Notes: generated by a model not told the origin, from the letters alone. A stretch of 64,000 bases of DNA from CAIVAT01 sp037128705 (GCA_037128705.1 JBAXVX010000005.1:1-64000); one strand, 5' to 3'; counted from the first letter of the stretch, positions 25,987 through 35,000 are shown. A program made the numbers and translations.

Positions 25987-26658
25987 TTACGAAATATGGT
26001 ATTCCCTGACCAGCCAGGGTTCGATGGTTTTGTATTCAAGGAATGAATTGGTGTCGCGGTAAACTTCGATCAACCGGGGAATAATCACCAGCGGGTTTCC
26101 AAAGAACAGGAATGGGTTCAGAAGATCCTTGCGGGTTTTAAAATGCTCCTCCACGATGCCATCCCAGCCTGACTCTCCTGATCCGAGCGGGGCGGTTACC
26201 ACATTGCGGTTATAGTGCCACAGCGGATGGATCCTCAGCGACAAAGGGGTGTGGCTGTTGTGCCACCGGTCGATAAAAACATCCTGTGTAATGTCTTTCC
26301 GTGAACGGAAAAGTGTAAGCATGCAGATGCCCGGAGTCACTGTCCCACAGGGCCAGTTTCGCTCATAGTTCACCGGTATGGCCTCCTCAACCCTGGAGGC
26401 AAAACGGAACCCGGCCATAGAGGTCAGCAATGAATACTCTTTGTCCTCCTCCTCTTTTCTCAACAGGGAAAATGCCGCCAGCTTCCCCCGTTTAAAGGGG
26501 ATAATGGAAACAGGGGGAGGCGGTGATTCGGTGAGGGTGACCCAAAGTTTTCCGGGATGATAAACGGAAACAACTTCTTCGGCTGTGGCCAGCATCCGGT
26601 CAGTGAATGCCTGGTAAGTTTCTTCATTCATCCCGCCGATAAGGTAGATCTCTTTCAT
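25987..26658 (-). CDS. EthD-domain-like protein
   Basis: 223 aa. The C-terminal half has an EthD-like dimeric alpha/beta-barrel pattern: LTLFRSRKDITQDVFIDRWHNSHTPLSL, then WHYNRNVV and WDGIVEEHF. The N-terminal half (KEIYLIGGMNEETYQAFTDRM) may be a second copy of the fold. EthD proteins help degrade ethers or bind small hydrophobic compounds, but most are uncharacterised. It is cytosolic and has its own promoter box. Starts at 26658 or 26661 are equally possible. Confidence 0.65.
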   Translation of the reverse strand: MKEIYLIGGMNEETYQAFTDRMLATAEEVVSVYHPGKLWVTLTESPPPPVSIIPFKRGKLAAFSLLRKEEEDKEYSLLTSMAGFRFASRVEEAIPVNYERNWPCGTVTPGICMLTLFRSRKDITQDVFIDRWHNSHTPLSLRIHPLWHYNRNVVTAPLGSGESGWDGIVEEHFKTRKDLLNPFLFFGNPLVIIPRLIEVYRDTNSFLEYKTIEPWLVREYHIS

Positions 26659-26667
26659 CATAGGAAC

Positions 26668-26675
26668 CAAAAGTA
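26668..26675 (-). promoter_or_regulatory. Bacteroidota -7 promoter box before the EthD-like gene
   Basis: Reads TACTTTTG on the minus strand, 9 bases before the start codon at 26658. Confidence 0.45.
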
Positions 26676-26731
26676 TCAAATTTCCTATAATAAAAGGGGA
26701 TCCTTACGGGTATTCTGTAAATCTTTCCTTT

Positions 26732-26739
26732 TACTTTTG
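26732..26739 (+). promoter_or_regulatory. Bacteroidota -7 promoter box before the SDR gene
   Basis: TACTTTTG fits TAnnTTTG, 22 bases before the ATG at 26762. It forms a divergent pair with the box at 26668-26675. Confidence 0.45.
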
Positions 26740-26761
26740 CAGCTCATCTGCGAAACATGCT

Positions 26762-27886
26762 ATGCAAGCAACAAACTCAAGCAATTTATCTCCCCAATAT
26801 TCCATTTTGCTTACCGGCGGTTCAGGCTTTCTCGGACGGGCCATTGTAAAGGAGTTCCTGTCGGCCGGTTCACCGGTTGATTTTTCCCTGCTGCGGATTT
26901 TTGATCTGAAGGCGTATGACGGGCCCCCGGATCAGCGGATCGAGATGGTGGTGGGCGACATTCGAGACGACGACGCCGTTTTAAAGGCCTGCAAGGGGAT
27001 AGACGCCGTAATTCATGCTGCAGCCATTGTTGACTGGGGCACCAAGCCGGAGGAGGAGGTGTATGCCATCAACTTTACCGGGACAAAAAATGTGATTGCA
27101 GCCTGCCTTAAAACGGGGGTAAAACAACTTATATACACCAGTTCGCTCGATGCCATTTATGCCGGGAAGTCACTGGTCGGCATTGATGAATCCATTCCCT
27201 ATCCGGCCCTCCATCCCAACATGTATTGCCGGAGCAAATGCCTTGCGGAAAAGCTCGTCATAAAGGCCAACGGAAACCTGTTGTCTGCCAATAATCACAA
27301 GGATTTCCCTGCGGGTTTTCCATCCTTTCTGACTACCCTGGTCCTCCGGCCTGCCGATATTTACGGGCCCGGAGACCCATTCCATATAGGCTCTCTCATC
27401 GACATGGCCAAAGGTGGATTTTACGTACGCCTGGGAGACGGCACCTCCGTGTCGCAGCACGTGTTCGTGGGAAACATTGCCTGGGCACACCTGCAGGCAT
27501 TGAAGGCCCTGATGGACGGAAATACTGCCGCAGCAGGAAAGGCCTTTTTCATTACGGATGGTCCGCCCTCCAACTTTTTTAAATTTTTCGACGCCATCGT
27601 AGAGGGCGCCGGTTACCGCATCCGTCCGAAGAATATCTGGATCCCCAGGGGATTGGCCTATGCGATGGGAGCTCTTGCCGAATTTTTTGCATTGCTCCTT
27701 CGCCCGGTAAAAAAGTACAATCCCAAATTCAGCCGATTTGCCGTGCTGTATACTTGCAGCGATTTCACCTTCAGCTCCTCGAGGGCAGCCTGTGATTTTG
27801 GGTTTACCCCGAAGTATTCCGGCAGTGAGGCCTTTGAAATGACCACCAGTCATTACAGGAAGGGAATAGAATCCCGGCAGGGTTAA
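26762..27886 (+). CDS. 3beta-hydroxysteroid dehydrogenase/isomerase-like NAD(P)-dependent reductase
   Basis: 374 aa, extended short-chain dehydrogenase. The nucleotide-binding loop is LLTGGSGFLGRAIV; VVGDIRDDDAV binds the adenine side; active-site elements are YTSSLDA and YCRSK (YxxxK). LRPADIYGPGD and the hydrophobic C-terminal segment LAYAMGALAEFFALLL resemble the 3beta-HSD and sterol-4alpha-carboxylate dehydrogenase group. The true substrate in this bacterium is unknown; NDP-sugar or terpenoid alcohol oxidation is also possible. Confidence 0.85.
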   Translation: MQATNSSNLSPQYSILLTGGSGFLGRAIVKEFLSAGSPVDFSLLRIFDLKAYDGPPDQRIEMVVGDIRDDDAVLKACKGIDAVIHAAAIVDWGTKPEEEVYAINFTGTKNVIAACLKTGVKQLIYTSSLDAIYAGKSLVGIDESIPYPALHPNMYCRSKCLAEKLVIKANGNLLSANNHKDFPAGFPSFLTTLVLRPADIYGPGDPFHIGSLIDMAKGGFYVRLGDGTSVSQHVFVGNIAWAHLQALKALMDGNTAAAGKAFFITDGPPSNFFKFFDAIVEGAGYRIRPKNIWIPRGLAYAMGALAEFFALLLRPVKKYNPKFSRFAVLYTCSDFTFSSSRAACDFGFTPKYSGSEAFEMTTSHYRKGIESRQG

Positions 27887-27967
27887 GATTTCAGGGTAAA
27901 GCCGTCAGTTCTGGAGGTGACAATTTTGTTTCCCGTTAATTAATCAAAGAAAGGCAGTTCAATTGAT

Positions 27968-27975
27968 TATCTTTG
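27968..27975 (+). promoter_or_regulatory. Bacteroidota -7 promoter box before the methyltransferase gene
   Basis: TATCTTTG fits TAnnTTTG, 25 bases before the ATG at 28001. Confidence 0.45.
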
Positions 27976-28000
27976 CAAACAGAATAGTTTTACCCTCAAT

Positions 28001-28948
28001 ATGGAAATTCTTACAACAAACAGCTGGACCGAATATGAGTTGATTGATACCGGCAACAGGGAAAAGCTGGAACGATTCGGAAAACACATCCTGATCCGCC
28101 CGGAGCCCCAGGCCGTATGGCAGAAATCGATGCCCGAAAGCGAGTGGGAAAAAATTTCGCATGCCCGGTATGTTCGCCAGAAGGGCAAAAAACCCGGCGA
28201 AGAAAACGAACGTGGTTCCTGGATCAAAAAGCCCAAGATGCCCGACCAGTGGATCATCGGGTACAAGTACAAACAGATGAACCTGAACTTCAGGCTCGGA
28301 CTCACCGCCTTTGGTCATATCGGCGTTTTCCCCGAGCAGGCCATCAACTGGGACTACATCTACGACCTGGTAACCCGGCGGTCGAAAATCAAAGCCCAGG
28401 ATCCATCTTCCATTCCACCTGATTCGTCCCGCGTCCCGCGTCCCGCGTCCCGCGTATTAAACCTCTTCGCTTACACAGGAGGCTCCTCGCTTGCAGCCAA
28501 GGCAGCCGGCGCCGATGTGGTGCACGTCGATTCCGTTAAGCCGGTTATTTCCTGGGCCAAGGAGATGATGTCGGCCAGCAATCTTGAAAACATACGGTGG
28601 GTGGTGGAGGATGCCATGAATTTTGTGCGCCGTGAGGTTAAGCGGGGCAACCGCTACGACGGGATCATCCTTGATCCGCCCGCTTATGGAAGAGGCCCAG
28701 ATGGTGAAAAATGGATCCTTGAAGATTCAATCGACGAAATGCTGGCCCTGTGCAAGGAATTGCTCGAGCCGGAGCATGGCTTCTTCGTGTTAAGCTTATA
28801 TTCCATGGGATTTTCGCCGCTGATACCCGAAAGCCTGGTTAAAACCCGGTTCGGGGAAATACCCGACGTTCAGGCCGGGGAGTTTTATTTTGAGGACAAG
28901 GGAAAGAGAAAACTGCCGCTGGGAACCTTCCTGCGGTTTGACAGGTAG
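28001..28948 (+). CDS. class I SAM-dependent methyltransferase, RlmI-like (rRNA)
   Basis: 315 aa. The Rossmann methyltransferase core has LNLFAYTGGSSLAAKAAGADVVHVDS (motif I region), then WVVEDAMNFV and the catalytic-type motif IILDPPAYGRGPDG (DPPxxG), typical of the RlmI/RlmK-like rRNA methylases. There is no PUA domain and no Cys in the DPP motif, so base specificity is uncertain. Residues 142-152 (SSRVPRPASRV) come from an in-gene heptamer repeat just ahead of motif I, probably a surface loop. Confidence 0.85.
   Translation: MEILTTNSWTEYELIDTGNREKLERFGKHILIRPEPQAVWQKSMPESEWEKISHARYVRQKGKKPGEENERGSWIKKPKMPDQWIIGYKYKQMNLNFRLGLTAFGHIGVFPEQAINWDYIYDLVTRRSKIKAQDPSSIPPDSSRVPRPASRVLNLFAYTGGSSLAAKAAGADVVHVDSVKPVISWAKEMMSASNLENIRWVVEDAMNFVRREVKRGNRYDGIILDPPAYGRGPDGEKWILEDSIDEMLALCKELLEPEHGFFVLSLYSMGFSPLIPESLVKTRFGEIPDVQAGEFYFEDKGKRKLPLGTFLRFDR
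28428..28455. repeat. heptamer tandem repeat, 4 units of CCCGCGT, inside the methyltransferase gene
   Basis: Four perfect copies of CCCGCGT. It encodes a 7-residue periodicity (SRVPRPA then SRV). The unit differs from the GACGCGT unit at 12302 and 46152 only at the first two bases. Confidence 0.9.
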
Positions 28949-28971
28949 CAGTTTCCAGGTAATGAGAAGAG

Positions 28972-30102
28972 TTAATCTGTAATAAACAGCTCACTGGCAA
29001 CCCGGTCGGCAAATAGTTTTCCTTCATCCGTCAAAAAATAAACCCCCGAATTCTCCATGAGCAAACCCTTCCCGATCAATGGAAGCGCATTTTTCCTGAA
29101 AAAATCGTACATCGTAAATCCGAAATCGTAAATCCTTTTTTCGTCGCATCCCCACATCGTACGCAAAGAGGTCATCACATATTCATTATACCTCTGGGCA
29201 GGGGTCAGTATCTCCTCTTCATAAACACATTCACCCCTGGTCATTCCACCGATATATTCCGACAGGTTTGAGATGTTCCACCGCCTGGATATTCCATTGT
29301 AACTGTGTGCAGAGGGACCCAAACCCAGATAGGGAATCCCATTCCAGTAATTTGTGTTGTGCCGGGCATGCCATCCGGGTTTGCAGAAGTTTGAGATTTC
29401 ATAATTCTGGTATCCCTGTTCCCTGGCTTTGTCGGTCAGAATTTTGAACTGATCCACCTGAGTTTCATCATTGACAGGCGGCGATTTTTGCTTATCAATC
29501 ATCCAGGCAAGCGGGGTCTTCTGTTCTACAGTCAGCGCATAGGCTGAGATATGCGGCACCCCCAACGAAAAGGCAGTTTCAAGATTCTTCAGCCATCGGT
29601 CATTTGAGGACGAAGGAATGCCATAAATAAGATCAATACTGAGATTTTCATAGCCTGCCTCCTGTAGCAGTTTGACCGATTGGATTGCCTGAAGCGAAGA
29701 ATGAGAACGGTTCAGGTACTTCAGGTCTTCATCAAAGAACGACTGAATACCGATGCTGAACCTGTTGAAGTTGGATAGCCGCAACTGTGCAATGTAGGCC
29801 GTGGTGACGTCATCGGGATTGATCTCCAGGGTGATTTCCTGTGATGAAGGAGTCGCGGCCAGGTCAGTGTCAATCAGATCAATGATCTCCTGCAGCACCA
29901 TGGGATCAAAGACAGACGGGGTTCCGCCGCCAAAATAGATCGTTTTCACCGGTTCGCCTGCAAGATAACCACGGGTGAGGACGACCTCCTTTTTCAGTGC
30001 CGGAAGAAACGGTTCCCTGAGCTTTTGTGAAGCCAGGGAAAAGAAGTTGCAGTAATGGCATTTGCGCCAGCAGAAAGGGATGTGGATGTAGATTCCGGCC
30101 AA
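28972..30102 (-). CDS. hemW: radical SAM heme chaperone HemW
   Basis: 376 aa. It begins MAGIYIHIPFCWRKCHYCNF, with the radical SAM CxxxCxxC motif and the extra Cys-x-F of the HemN/HemW family, then YFGGGTPS, LEINPDD, FSIGIQSF and the HemW C-terminal domain (ARHNTNYWNGIPYLGLGPSAHSY). HemW inserts heme into respiratory enzymes; it lacks the N-terminal extension of true coproporphyrinogen dehydrogenase HemN. Residues about 322-334 are encoded by a heptamer repeat in a C-terminal loop. It starts 4 bp after the upstream sensor kinase gene. Confidence 0.92.
   Translation of the reverse strand: MAGIYIHIPFCWRKCHYCNFFSLASQKLREPFLPALKKEVVLTRGYLAGEPVKTIYFGGGTPSVFDPMVLQEIIDLIDTDLAATPSSQEITLEINPDDVTTAYIAQLRLSNFNRFSIGIQSFFDEDLKYLNRSHSSLQAIQSVKLLQEAGYENLSIDLIYGIPSSSNDRWLKNLETAFSLGVPHISAYALTVEQKTPLAWMIDKQKSPPVNDETQVDQFKILTDKAREQGYQNYEISNFCKPGWHARHNTNYWNGIPYLGLGPSAHSYNGISRRWNISNLSEYIGGMTRGECVYEEEILTPAQRYNEYVMTSLRTMWGCDEKRIYDFGFTMYDFFRKNALPLIGKGLLMENSGVYFLTDEGKLFADRVASELFITD
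29102..29136. repeat. heptamer tandem repeat, 5 units of AAATCGT type, inside hemW
   Basis: Units in phase: AAATCGT, ACATCGT, AAATCCG, AAATCGT, AAATCCT. On the coding strand it gives RIYDFGF followed by TMYDFFR, a 7-residue repeat. Confidence 0.85.
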
Positions 30103-30106
30103 GAGG

Positions 30107-31606
30107 CTATTTTTTCAGGATGATGCGGAAGGTGGTCCCCTTGTTCAGGACCGAGGATTTTACAAAGATCTTGCCTGAATGGTAGTTCTCCACGATCCGT
30201 TTGGTGAGGGTCAGTCCCAGCCCCCAACCGCGTGCCTTGCTGGTATAACCCGGCCTGAAGATGGTCTTAAATCGCGACTTTGGGATGCCTTTGCCGCTGT
30301 CGCCGATGTCGATGTGAATGTGGTCCAGATCCTCGCTAATCTCAATGTTCACCTGTCCGTTGCCCTCCATGGCATCTACGGCATTTTTACACAGGTTTTC
30401 GATGACCCATTCGAACAGGTGGAGGTTGAGGGGGATCATGATCTCACGGTCAAGACCGGGTTTGATTTCGAAATTGACTTTTGCGGAGACCCTGGAACGG
30501 ATATAGCCCACTGTGTCGTGAATCACGGCAACAATGTTGATCTTTTCGAGCTTTGCTGCGGATCCGATTTTCGAAAACCGGTCGGTGATGGTCTCCAGCC
30601 GCTGAACATCCTTTTCAATTTCGCGGATCGTCTCCTGGTCAAGTCCCTTCAGTTTTAACAATTCCATCCACGCCACCATCGACGAGAGCGGGGTGCCAAG
30701 CTGATGGGCAGTCTCCTTGGCCAAGCCCACCCAAACCTGGTTTTGTTCCGATTTACGGGCATAACTGAAAAGCAGGTAGGCAATCACCAGGAAAACGAAA
30801 ATGACCCCAAGTTGTACCACCGGGTAATATTTCAACTGCGTGAGCAGGAATGAATCCTGGTAATAAATAAAATGAACCCCGGTGTTGGCCACATCAACCC
30901 TGATCGGGGTATTCTGAGAGGCCATCGACTGCAGGGTACGGGCTAGCCAGGCCTTATCATGCAGTTTATTGCGGGGAATGTTTCCCGACTGGTACACGTT
31001 TTTGCCGGTGCTGTCGGTTATGATGACCGGCACCGAGGCAGAGTTGAGTACCACCTCGGAAAAAAATGAACGGATCAGGCCATCCAGCCCCTTTTTCAGC
31101 TGGGCAAAAATGTTGGAGTCCTTATAATAGAGGGATATCTTCTTATTCGGATAGTAGGTAACATCAATAGGAGGATAGACAGAAAATTCTTTTTTCAGGT
31201 CGCCCTCAAGAATCTCTCCCAACGCAACATTAATGTTGCGGGCATTTATGATTTTTCCCGTTTCGTCGGTCACAATCACCGGGATGGTGTTGTTTTCACC
31301 GATGATGCTGAGAAAGAAATTCAGGTCCTCATTGGAGGTGGCTTTAAAAATGCGGCGCTGAGCCTCGGCCACAATGGAGACCCTTTTGCGTTCCTCGTTT
31401 TTGATCTTCTCGAAAAGATCGTTTGTGAAGTTTACAAGGTCTGCTTTCTGATGGATCGCATCGGCCCAGATCTCTACGTTTCTCCTTTCATCCTTGCGGA
31501 TCTCATGAACCAGGATGTTGGTATAATAGAGTGATGCAGCTACGATGATGATGGCAAAGGCAAACAGGATCAGTTTCCAGCGCCTTTTTCTGAGATATAT
31601 ATCCAC
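30107..31606 (-). CDS. membrane-bound sensor histidine kinase
   Basis: Taken from GTG 31606 the protein has 499 aa; ATG 31669 in the same frame is an alternative (520 aa). A first membrane helix (LILFAFAIIIVAASLYY) precedes a periplasmic sensor of about 240 residues, then a second helix (LGVIFVFLVIAYLLF). The kinase core has H-box ETAHQLGTPLSSM, N-box NLCKNAVDAMEG, DIGDSGKGIP and GWGLGLTLTKRIV. No response regulator is adjacent. It shares an operon with hemW, 4 bp downstream. Confidence 0.9.
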   Translation of the reverse strand: MDIYLRKRRWKLILFAFAIIIVAASLYYTNILVHEIRKDERRNVEIWADAIHQKADLVNFTNDLFEKIKNEERKRVSIVAEAQRRIFKATSNEDLNFFLSIIGENNTIPVIVTDETGKIINARNINVALGEILEGDLKKEFSVYPPIDVTYYPNKKISLYYKDSNIFAQLKKGLDGLIRSFFSEVVLNSASVPVIITDSTGKNVYQSGNIPRNKLHDKAWLARTLQSMASQNTPIRVDVANTGVHFIYYQDSFLLTQLKYYPVVQLGVIFVFLVIAYLLFSYARKSEQNQVWVGLAKETAHQLGTPLSSMVAWMELLKLKGLDQETIREIEKDVQRLETITDRFSKIGSAAKLEKINIVAVIHDTVGYIRSRVSAKVNFEIKPGLDREIMIPLNLHLFEWVIENLCKNAVDAMEGNGQVNIEISEDLDHIHIDIGDSGKGIPKSRFKTIFRPGYTSKARGWGLGLTLTKRIVENYHSGKIFVKSSVLNKGTTFRIILKK

Positions 31607-31720
31607 AATGCAAAATTTAGTATACCCGGGGATCGGTACTCGAGACCATTTCCATGTGCCCGGTATCATGGATCATCGTAAAATAACGACAAACCATGAA
31701 ATATATTTTCATCTGGTTAT

Positions 31721-31728
31721 CAAAGGTA
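31721..31728 (-). promoter_or_regulatory. possible -7 promoter box for the sensor kinase and hemW
   Basis: Reads TACCTTTG on the minus strand, about 115 bases before GTG 31606 and 52 before ATG 31669. It is the only exact box in the 235-bp gap 31607-31841; otherwise I see nothing in that gap. Confidence 0.35.
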
Positions 31729-31841
31729 TGTGATTTTTTATCAGGATAATCAATGAATTCACAGATAAATGAAAGAGGATGATCGAAAAACCACAAAGGT
31801 TTCATGATTGTTTTTTATCATTGTATTAAAATTAAACCTTT

Positions 31842-33755
31842 ATGAGAACGAAAACACTATTGTACCTCCTGATAGGAGGATTAATCAGTACTGCCCTTCT
31901 GATGGGGGGATGTAAATCTAAAAAACCCATGCAGGCAAGACAGATTCCATTGGAGGATTTCTTTAAGAATCCTGAAAAATCGCGTTACCAGATTTCCCCC
32001 GACGGGAAATATTTTTCGTACATGGCGCCCTTTGAAAAGAGGCTGAATATTTTTGTCCAGGAGATCGGGACGGAAAAGATCATTCAACTCACTACCGAGA
32101 AGGACCGCGATATTTCCGGTTATTTCTGGAAGAATCCTACCCGCATCGTGTTTCTTAAGGATACCGGAGGCGACGAAAATTTCAAACTGTACGGTGTGAA
32201 CATCGACGGGTCGAACCTGCAGTGCTTCACCGACTTCCCAAAGGTACGGACCGAGATCATCGACGATCTTTATGACTTTCCTGACGAGCTGATCATTGGC
32301 CTCAACAAGCGCAACCCCGAGGTATTTGATCCCTACCGTCTGAACATCGTGACAGGCAAAATGACCATGTTGGCTGAGAACCCGGGAAATATCCAAGGAT
32401 GGATGCTTGACCATGCAGGAAAACTGCGTGTAGCCATCGCCATCGTGGATGGGGTGAATACCCAGCTGCTCTACCGTGAAAAAGAAACGGACAAGTTCAA
32501 GCCGGTACTGACCACCAATTTCAAGGAGAGCCTTTCGCCGCTCCTGTTCACCTTCGACAACAAGAATTTGTATGCCACATCGAACCTCGGCCGTGATAAA
32601 AGCGCCGTGGTGATCTTTGATATTGCGAACGGCAAGGAGATCCAGATGCTTTATGAAAACAAGGATTATGATGTAAGTGACCTCTCCTGGTCACGGGCCA
32701 AAAAATCGCTGATCTGCGCCAACTTTGAATCGTGGAAGCAGGAACGCTACTTTTTTGACGAAGATGGAAGGAAGATGTTCGAAAAAATCCAGTCCAAGCT
32801 GGGTAATTATGTCTTCAACATCACCTCCATGACCCGGGCTGAGGATAAACTAATGATCAGGGCCTATGGTGACCGTTCGATGGGAGGATACTGGGTGTAC
32901 GACCGCACCAGGGACTCCCTGCAGAAGGTGGCCGAAATTGCCCCCTGGCTGAAGGAGGAGGAACTGGCTGAAATGATCCCTATCGAATACACCGCACGTG
33001 ACAGTGTTAAGATTCAGGGATACCTGACGCTTCCGAACGGATATACGATGGAAACCGCGAAAGATCTGCCGGTGGTGGTGAACCCCCACGGAGGACCCTG
33101 GGCACGCGACAGCTGGTATTTCAATCCTGAGATCCAGTTCATGGCCAACCGCGGATATGCCGTTCTCCAGATGAATTTCAGGGGATCGACCGGTTACGGA
33201 AAAGATTTCTGGGAAAAATCGTTCAAGGAGTGGGGACTGACCATGCAGAATGATATCACCGACGGGACCCAGTGGCTCATCACCAAAGGCATTGCCGATA
33301 CAAAAAAGATTGCCATCTATGGCGGCAGCTACGGCGGATATGCCACCCTCCAGGGGCTTGTACGCGAACCCGATCTCTATGCGGCCGGGGTTGATTATGT
33401 GGGGGTATCAAATCTATTCACCTTCATGAAGACCATTCCTCCCTACTGGAAGCCCATGCTCGACATGATGTATGAGATGGTCGGGAACCCGAAGACCGAC
33501 AGCGCACAGTTTGTGGCCACTTCACCGGCATTGAATGCGGATAAGATCAAGACGCCATTGTTTGTTGCCCAGGGCAAGAACGATCCCCGTGTGAATATAG
33601 CGGAATCGAACCAGATGGTCGACGCGCTGAAGAAACGCAATGTTGCCGTGGAGTATATGATCAAAGACAACGAAGGCCATGGATTTCATAACGAAGAGAA
33701 CCGGTTTGATTTTTACCGGGCCATGGAGGCATTCCTTGGGAAACACCTGAAATAA
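31842..33755 (+). CDS. S9 family prolyl oligopeptidase-like serine peptidase, lipoprotein
   Basis: 637 aa. The signal LLMGGCKSKK gives lipidated Cys24. An N-terminal beta-propeller (about 35-380) filters substrates; the C-terminal alpha/beta hydrolase has GGSYGGYATL (nucleophile Ser near 496), QGKNDPRVN (Asp near 580) and NEGHGFHNEENR (His near 613). This is the DPP/acylaminoacyl-peptidase branch typical of periplasmic peptide degradation in Bacteroidota. A strong bidirectional terminator follows at 33772. Confidence 0.93.
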   Translation: MRTKTLLYLLIGGLISTALLMGGCKSKKPMQARQIPLEDFFKNPEKSRYQISPDGKYFSYMAPFEKRLNIFVQEIGTEKIIQLTTEKDRDISGYFWKNPTRIVFLKDTGGDENFKLYGVNIDGSNLQCFTDFPKVRTEIIDDLYDFPDELIIGLNKRNPEVFDPYRLNIVTGKMTMLAENPGNIQGWMLDHAGKLRVAIAIVDGVNTQLLYREKETDKFKPVLTTNFKESLSPLLFTFDNKNLYATSNLGRDKSAVVIFDIANGKEIQMLYENKDYDVSDLSWSRAKKSLICANFESWKQERYFFDEDGRKMFEKIQSKLGNYVFNITSMTRAEDKLMIRAYGDRSMGGYWVYDRTRDSLQKVAEIAPWLKEEELAEMIPIEYTARDSVKIQGYLTLPNGYTMETAKDLPVVVNPHGGPWARDSWYFNPEIQFMANRGYAVLQMNFRGSTGYGKDFWEKSFKEWGLTMQNDITDGTQWLITKGIADTKKIAIYGGSYGGYATLQGLVREPDLYAAGVDYVGVSNLFTFMKTIPPYWKPMLDMMYEMVGNPKTDSAQFVATSPALNADKIKTPLFVAQGKNDPRVNIAESNQMVDALKKRNVAVEYMIKDNEGHGFHNEENRFDFYRAMEAFLGKHLK

Positions 33756-33771
33756 CAGCAAAATACACAAT

Positions 33772-33799
33772 AAAAAACCCCGGAATTCCGGGGTTTTTT
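33772..33799. terminator. bidirectional rho-independent terminator
   Basis: A perfect 28-bp palindrome: arm AAAAAACCCCGG, AATT centre, arm CCGGGGTTTTTT. The A and T runs give a U-tract on both strands, serving the S9 peptidase gene (+) and the mannose-1-phosphate guanylyltransferase gene (-), which converge here. Confidence 0.92.
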
Positions 33800-33801
33800 A
33801 T

Positions 33802-34905
33802 TTAAACATATTTCTCACCCTTTTCGAGCATTACATCATTGACATATTGCCGGATCTGCTGTTCATCGGTTTTCCGACAAACCAGCAGGACATTTTCCGA
33901 TTCAACCACAATATAATCGTTGAGGCCTTCGAGCACGACCACCTTTTCTTTGGGCATGTTGATGATGCAGTTGGATGAATCGTACAACATCACGTTTTTG
34001 CCGACCACCGTATTGCCGTTTTCGTCTTTTGGACGGTTCTCATAGAGGGAGCCCCAGGTTCCAAGGTCGGACCAGCCAAAATCGGAAGCCAGGACATACA
34101 CATTGCTGGCGGGCTCCATCACGCCATAGTCGAGGGAGATGCTTTTGCAGATGGTATAGGTCCCTGCAATGAATGCTTTCTCTTCCCTGGTGCCGTATTT
34201 CCCGATCCCCTTCTTAAACAGGGCGTCTACATCGGGCAAGTGTGTTTCAAAGGCCTTCATGATGCTTTTCAGCGACCAGATGAATATCCCTGAATTCCAA
34301 AGAAAATCGCCGCATTGAAGAAAGGTTTCGGCGAGTTCAAGATTGGGCTTTTCGGTAAAGGTTTTCACCTTTTTCAGGTGCTTTTCTTTGGGATAGGCAT
34401 GTTTTTTTCCATCCACGTACTGGATGTAGCCATAGCCCGTATCGGGCCTGCTGGGGCGGATGCCAAGGGTAAGCAGCCAGTCGTTTTCAGCGGCCGCCTG
34501 GAGGGCTGTTTCAATATTGTGGAGGAATGTATCTTCTTTCAGAATGATGTGATCGGAGGGGGCTACCACGATGCGGGCTTCCGGATCGCGTTCAAGAATG
34601 CAATAATTGGCATAGGCAACACAGGGGGCCGTGTTCCGGCGCGAAGGCTCCAAAAGAATCTGCTGGCTTTTGATTTCCGGAATCTGCGTTTGAACCAACT
34701 TCTTATAAATCTCGTTGGTCACGATATAGATGTTTTCTTTCGGGCAGATCCGCTTGAACCGGTTATACGTTTGCTGGATCAGTGTTTCCCCTGTTCCGAG
34801 GATGTCGATGAATTGCTTGGGGTGGGATGTGCGGCTCATGGGCCAGAACCGGGCACCGATGCCGCCGGCCATGATCACGCAATAATTGTGTTTTGATTTC
34901 GCCAT
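33802..34905 (-). CDS. mannose-1-phosphate guanylyltransferase
   Basis: 367 aa from ATG 34905 (MAKSKHNYCVIMAGGIGARFWPMSR); the longer frame to 35067 runs through a heptamer repeat and is not a credible start. Motifs: nucleotide loop VIMAGGIGARFWP, HPKQFIDILG, APSDHIILKE and EKPNLELAETF. It lacks the C-terminal isomerase domain of bifunctional ManC. It makes GDP-mannose from GTP and mannose-1-phosphate for surface glycans, matching the glycan genes further on. Confidence 0.92.
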   Translation of the reverse strand: MAKSKHNYCVIMAGGIGARFWPMSRTSHPKQFIDILGTGETLIQQTYNRFKRICPKENIYIVTNEIYKKLVQTQIPEIKSQQILLEPSRRNTAPCVAYANYCILERDPEARIVVAPSDHIILKEDTFLHNIETALQAAAENDWLLTLGIRPSRPDTGYGYIQYVDGKKHAYPKEKHLKKVKTFTEKPNLELAETFLQCGDFLWNSGIFIWSLKSIMKAFETHLPDVDALFKKGIGKYGTREEKAFIAGTYTICKSISLDYGVMEPASNVYVLASDFGWSDLGTWGSLYENRPKDENGNTVVGKNVMLYDSSNCIINMPKEKVVVLEGLNDYIVVESENVLLVCRKTDEQQIRQYVNDVMLEKGEKYV

Positions 34906-34927
34906 GCCAGAGGGATTTAATTTGATA

Positions 34928-34935
34928 CAAACATA
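34928..34935 (-). promoter_or_regulatory. Bacteroidota -7 promoter box before the mannose-1-phosphate guanylyltransferase gene
   Basis: Reads TATGTTTG on the minus strand, 22 bases before ATG 34905. This supports that start. Confidence 0.45.
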
Positions 34936-34943
34936 ATCAAAAA

Positions 34944-34978
34944 GATTTACGATTTGTGATTTGCGAATTACGAATAAA
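34944..34978. repeat. heptamer tandem repeat, 5 units of GATTTAC/GAATTAC type
   Basis: Units in phase: GATTTAC, GATTTGT, GATTTGC, GAATTAC, GAATAAA. It lies in the gap between the SprT-like and guanylyltransferase genes. Confidence 0.85.
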
Positions 34979-35000
34979 TAATGTGTACCAGTTTGATATA

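Noticed and set aside
31607..31841. Longest gap checked for an RNA gene or riboswitch
   Set aside because: No tRNA-like arms, conserved riboswitch stems or terminator were seen; only a possible promoter box.
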